This document shows positions 51,143 to 53,212 of a stretch of DNA of 53,212 nt, in pieces. Both the position numbers and the translations under genes were made by a program. Every line of letters begins with the position of its first letter. Position 1 is the stretch's first letter. The notes beneath the pieces are model-generated. The model was not told where the DNA came from, ran no database searches, and worked only from the letters and a program-made list of their open reading frames with translations. The DNA lies in contig DAOVTW010000022.1 of the NCBI GenBank assembly GCA_030632885.1, positions 1 through 53,212 on the forward strand, given 5' to 3'. Origin of the DNA: JAIOSM01 sp023143455 (GTDB taxonomy: Bacteria > Desulfobacterota > Desulfobacteria > Desulfobacterales > Desulfobacteraceae).

Positions 51143-51538
51143 TTAATCCTCCTGATTAATTTCAGATATCATGTCTGCAATATCGGCTGCAAGTTCAGGT
51201 TTCTTACCTTTTTCCTTTAAAGATTCTTTTACCATATCAATGTTGATCTCATCATCGTCTTCAGATTCTTCGCTCTGAGATGTTAAAAGCTCAAGGAACT
51301 CACCTTTTCTGTTAAAAATAATGGATAAAGGGACTTTAATATTAAAATCAAATTTGTAAGCAATGGAATTTTTATGAACAATCATATCACCATTTTTATA
51401 TTCTACTTCTTCCTGCAAGGTAAAATTATGTTTTTCTAAAAGTAGATTTTCAATTGCCTCCCAGTCAAGTTCAGCGTTAATCATGTCAATAAATTCTTTT
51501 TCGCTTTCTTCAATAGTCTCTGGGTTTGAAATTTTCAT
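51143..51538 (-). CDS. Small acidic hypothetical protein
   Basis: A 131-residue acidic protein (EESEKEFIDMINAELDWEAIENLLLEKHNFTLQEEVEYKNGDMIVHKNSIAYKFDFNIKVPLSIIFNRKGEFLELLTSQSEESEDDDEIN...). Residues 40-85 look like a small beta sheet; both ends are helical. No family recognised. It lies between the ParA-like ATPase and the coiled-coil protein with gaps of 14 and 2 bases, so the three are one functional group. A GGAGG-type ribosome site (minus strand) is just before the start. Confidence 0.75.
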   Translation of the reverse strand: MKISNPETIEESEKEFIDMINAELDWEAIENLLLEKHNFTLQEEVEYKNGDMIVHKNSIAYKFDFNIKVPLSIIFNRKGEFLELLTSQSEESEDDDEINIDMVKESLKEKGKKPELAADIADMISEINQED

Positions 51539-51552
51539 TTTACCTCCTTGCC

Positions 51553-52320
51553 TTAATTGAAACTGAAAATAAGTTCCTGTGCCAGATCTAAATATCTTGT
51601 TGAAGCTATATTTTTAGCATCACACAACACTGTAGGTTTCGAGAGTTCAGTAGTTTGATGAACAGATTTGTTTTCAGGGATAAAAGTTTTAAATACAATA
51701 TCTTTTACACTTCCCAACTCTTTTTGATTAAAAAAAAATTCAAGCTCATCTTCCTTTAATGTACACCTGTTAACAAGTATCCCTGCAAACTTAAGGGGAA
51801 TTCCATGACTTTTTCGTATAAATTTTATCATTTTCAACAAATCGCCAAGGTCATTCATAAAATCTACATCGCAACAAAGTGAAGCAATAATCCAGTCAGA
51901 TGCTGTCATAGCGGTAAAAGCTAAAAAATCAGGGGATGAAGGGGAATCAATAATTATATAATCATATTCATCTTTTATATCCTTCAAAAAAATCCTGAGC
52001 ATTTTCTGATTTTCAATTTTTTTTGATAATTTTAAGCTTGTATTATACAGATTTATATTGGATGAAAGAACATGCATAAACTCTAAGTCGGTTTTTTGAA
52101 TAACATCTTTTATATCTTTTTTTCCTGAAAAAAGAGAACCTAAATCTAAATTATCTTCTAAATTAAAAACTCCTGACCATGCTGTTGAATTTGCCTGGGA
52201 ATCACAATCTATGAGTAGTGTTTTTTTCTCTAACAGAGCAAGAGAAGCGACCAAATTAACAGTTGTTACACTCTTTCCTGTTTTATCTCTTTGACCTGCG
52301 ATTGTAATTACTTTACTCAT
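51553..52320 (-). CDS. ParA/MinD-like ATPase with degenerate P-loop
   Basis: A 255-residue protein. MSKVITIAGQRDKTGKSVTTVNLVASLALLEKKTLLIDCDSQANSTAW is a ParA-type start, with Walker A' LIDCDSQ and Walker B YDYIIIDSPSS (about 115-125). The deviant Walker A normally reads KGGxGK(T/S); here it is R11-D-K-T-G-K16-S17, so the P-loop lysine is kept but the signature lysine is Arg and both glycines are replaced. ParA-like proteins position DNA or protein cargo on the nucleoid or membrane. First gene of the mqn operon, divergent from the acidic repeat protein. Confidence 0.88.
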   Translation of the reverse strand: MSKVITIAGQRDKTGKSVTTVNLVASLALLEKKTLLIDCDSQANSTAWSGVFNLEDNLDLGSLFSGKKDIKDVIQKTDLEFMHVLSSNINLYNTSLKLSKKIENQKMLRIFLKDIKDEYDYIIIDSPSSPDFLAFTAMTASDWIIASLCCDVDFMNDLGDLLKMIKFIRKSHGIPLKFAGILVNRCTLKEDELEFFFNQKELGSVKDIVFKTFIPENKSVHQTTELSKPTVLCDAKNIASTRYLDLAQELIFSFN

Positions 52321-52450
52321 CTTTATTGTATAACCATAATTATTAGAATTTTCAATGATAGAGTCATATCAAAAGCATTTATTGAAATTATATAGTTAAT
52401 ATAGCATAATAGCAATAATAGTGAAATTAAATTATTTATTGTGAGGCACC
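52321..52450. promoter_or_regulatory. Divergent promoter region
   Basis: One hundred and thirty AT-rich bases between two divergent genes. It contains several TATAAT-like elements on both strands (for example TATAGTTAATATAGCATAAT around 52392-52411) but no pair of -35/-10 boxes stands out. It should drive the ParA-mqn operon leftward and the acidic protein gene rightward. Confidence 0.45.
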
Positions 52451-53212
52451 TTGGCAAATTTATCCATCTCTATGGAAGGAATTGAGCAAGCTCTTTCAGG
52501 CTTAGGCTATAAAGAAAATTCAAAAAAGTATAAAGTTGTTTCAGCAATAAACTCTTATTATATTTCTGAAAATTCAATAAATGACGTTGTTTCCATAGAT
52601 ACAGATACACTGATAAAAAAAATCTGGCACCTTGAAGATGACCCTTTAAAAATCAAATCAAAACGCAGAAATTTCTCAAGCATTAGATCCTCAATAAATA
52701 AAGATCTAGAAAAGCTTTCAAGTAAAGATAAAAATCCTGAAAATATTGTGATCACTGATGTAAACACTTTTGACATGAGTGAAGAAGCTAAAGCAAATCT
52801 TCTAAACTCGTTTAGTGATGCGTTAAAAACAGGTGACATTGATATTAATCAGGCAAATTCCATTCTCACTGCAATAACTGATTTCTTAGATGGTCTTGAA
52901 TCAGGTGAAGAAACTGACAAATCAGCTGATTTATTAGATAATATAAAAAATATACTTGATAAAATCTCCAAAAACATTCTTCCTGATGAAGAGACTGAAG
53001 AAGCCGATGATATTCAAGATGATGAACTCGATGATGATACTGAAGAAATAGAGTTGGATGAAGACGAAGAGCTTGAAGAAATAAATGCAATTGATGATGA
53101 CTTAGAAGAGCTTGAAATCGATGATGAAAATGAATTAGAAGAAATCGATGACTATGGTGAAGATACTGAAGAAATAGAGCTCGATGAAGACGAGGACCTC
53201 GAAGAAATAGAT
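52451..53212 (+). CDS. Large acidic repeat protein, truncated by the window end
   Basis: At least 254 residues, open to the last base. The likely start is TTG 52451 behind GTGAGG (short spacing) or ATG 52472 (MEGIEQALSGLGYKENSKKY). Residues about 1-175 are a folded helical part (IKKIWHLEDDPLKIKSKRRNFSSIRSSINKDLEKL...). After that the chain is nearly all Asp and Glu, with a recurring unit TEEIELDEDE(E/D)LEEI (at about 53040-53086 and 53164-53210). Very acidic repeats may mimic DNA or act as an extended spacer. It is divergent from the ParA-like gene, which suggests one shared system. Confidence 0.75.
   Translation, partial: MANLSISMEGIEQALSGLGYKENSKKYKVVSAINSYYISENSINDVVSIDTDTLIKKIWHLEDDPLKIKSKRRNFSSIRSSINKDLEKLSSKDKNPENIVITDVNTFDMSEEAKANLLNSFSDALKTGDIDINQANSILTAITDFLDGLESGEETDKSADLLDNIKNILDKISKNILPDEETEEADDIQDDELDDDTEEIELDEDEELEEINAIDDDLEELEIDDENELEEIDDYGEDTEEIELDEDEDLEEID

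Overview
The window is AT-rich DNA from what looks like an anaerobic, sulfate-reducer-type Desulfobacterota, probably Desulfobacula/Desulfobacter-like. That placement is an inference. It rests on the futalosine-type menaquinone operon, a long-form acyl-CoA dehydrogenase relic of a kind I associate with that group, and the base composition. No rRNA or other taxonomic marker is present.

Region 1 (1 to about 31324) is most of a siphovirus-type prophage, all on the + strand except one cassette. Its left end and integrase lie outside the window. The order is: a structured non-coding stretch and small early genes (1-2104); a GC-rich cos-like element; a D5/P4-type helicase and a separate CHC2/TOPRIM primase with an iteron-like repeat cluster between them (2236-5428); an HNH nuclease; TerS and GpA-type TerL; an inverted two-gene cargo cassette (DUF2335-type membrane protein plus a small partner, 9254-9917); DUF6148-like protein, portal, head protease, decoration protein and a Mu gpT-like capsid; a holin in the head module; neck genes, tail tube, G/GT chaperones with a clear -1 slippery site, tape measure, and lambda M/L/K/I-J-like tip genes (10172-26427); four exported proteins where a tail-fibre/lysogenic-conversion region is expected (27419-30549); and a glycoside hydrolase 108 endolysin. 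It ends in a 50-base 3' fragment of tRNA-Pro(CGG), read as attR. The virion is a mosaic of lambda-type packaging and tail genes with a Mu-type head.

Region 2 (31325-34098) holds a small serine recombinase with an overlapping unknown partner, a strong inverted repeat, and an MFS transporter, on the - strand.

Region 3 (34226-37996) has an intact tex gene followed by two relics: a MarR-like C-terminal fragment and an acyl-CoA dehydrogenase with an internal deletion.

Region 4 (38314-44925) is a seven-gene + strand operon: exported helical-repeat protein, MacB/LolD-type ABC ATPase, FtsX-type permease, LolA-like periplasmic protein, outer-membrane barrel, LytS-type sensor kinase and LytTR response regulator. 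It reads as a self-regulated envelope transport system carrying a lipid or lipoprotein from the inner to the outer membrane. I consider it the best candidate here for an undescribed system.

Region 5 (44967-52320, - strand) begins downstream with fetA/fetB relics. Upstream of them is a compact operon: ParA-like ATPase with a degenerate P-loop, small acidic protein, coiled-coil/zinc-ribbon protein, mqnE, mqnC, an aminodeoxyfutalosine deaminase-type amidohydrolase and mqnA. A divergent gene for a very acidic repeat protein starts at 52451 and runs off the window.
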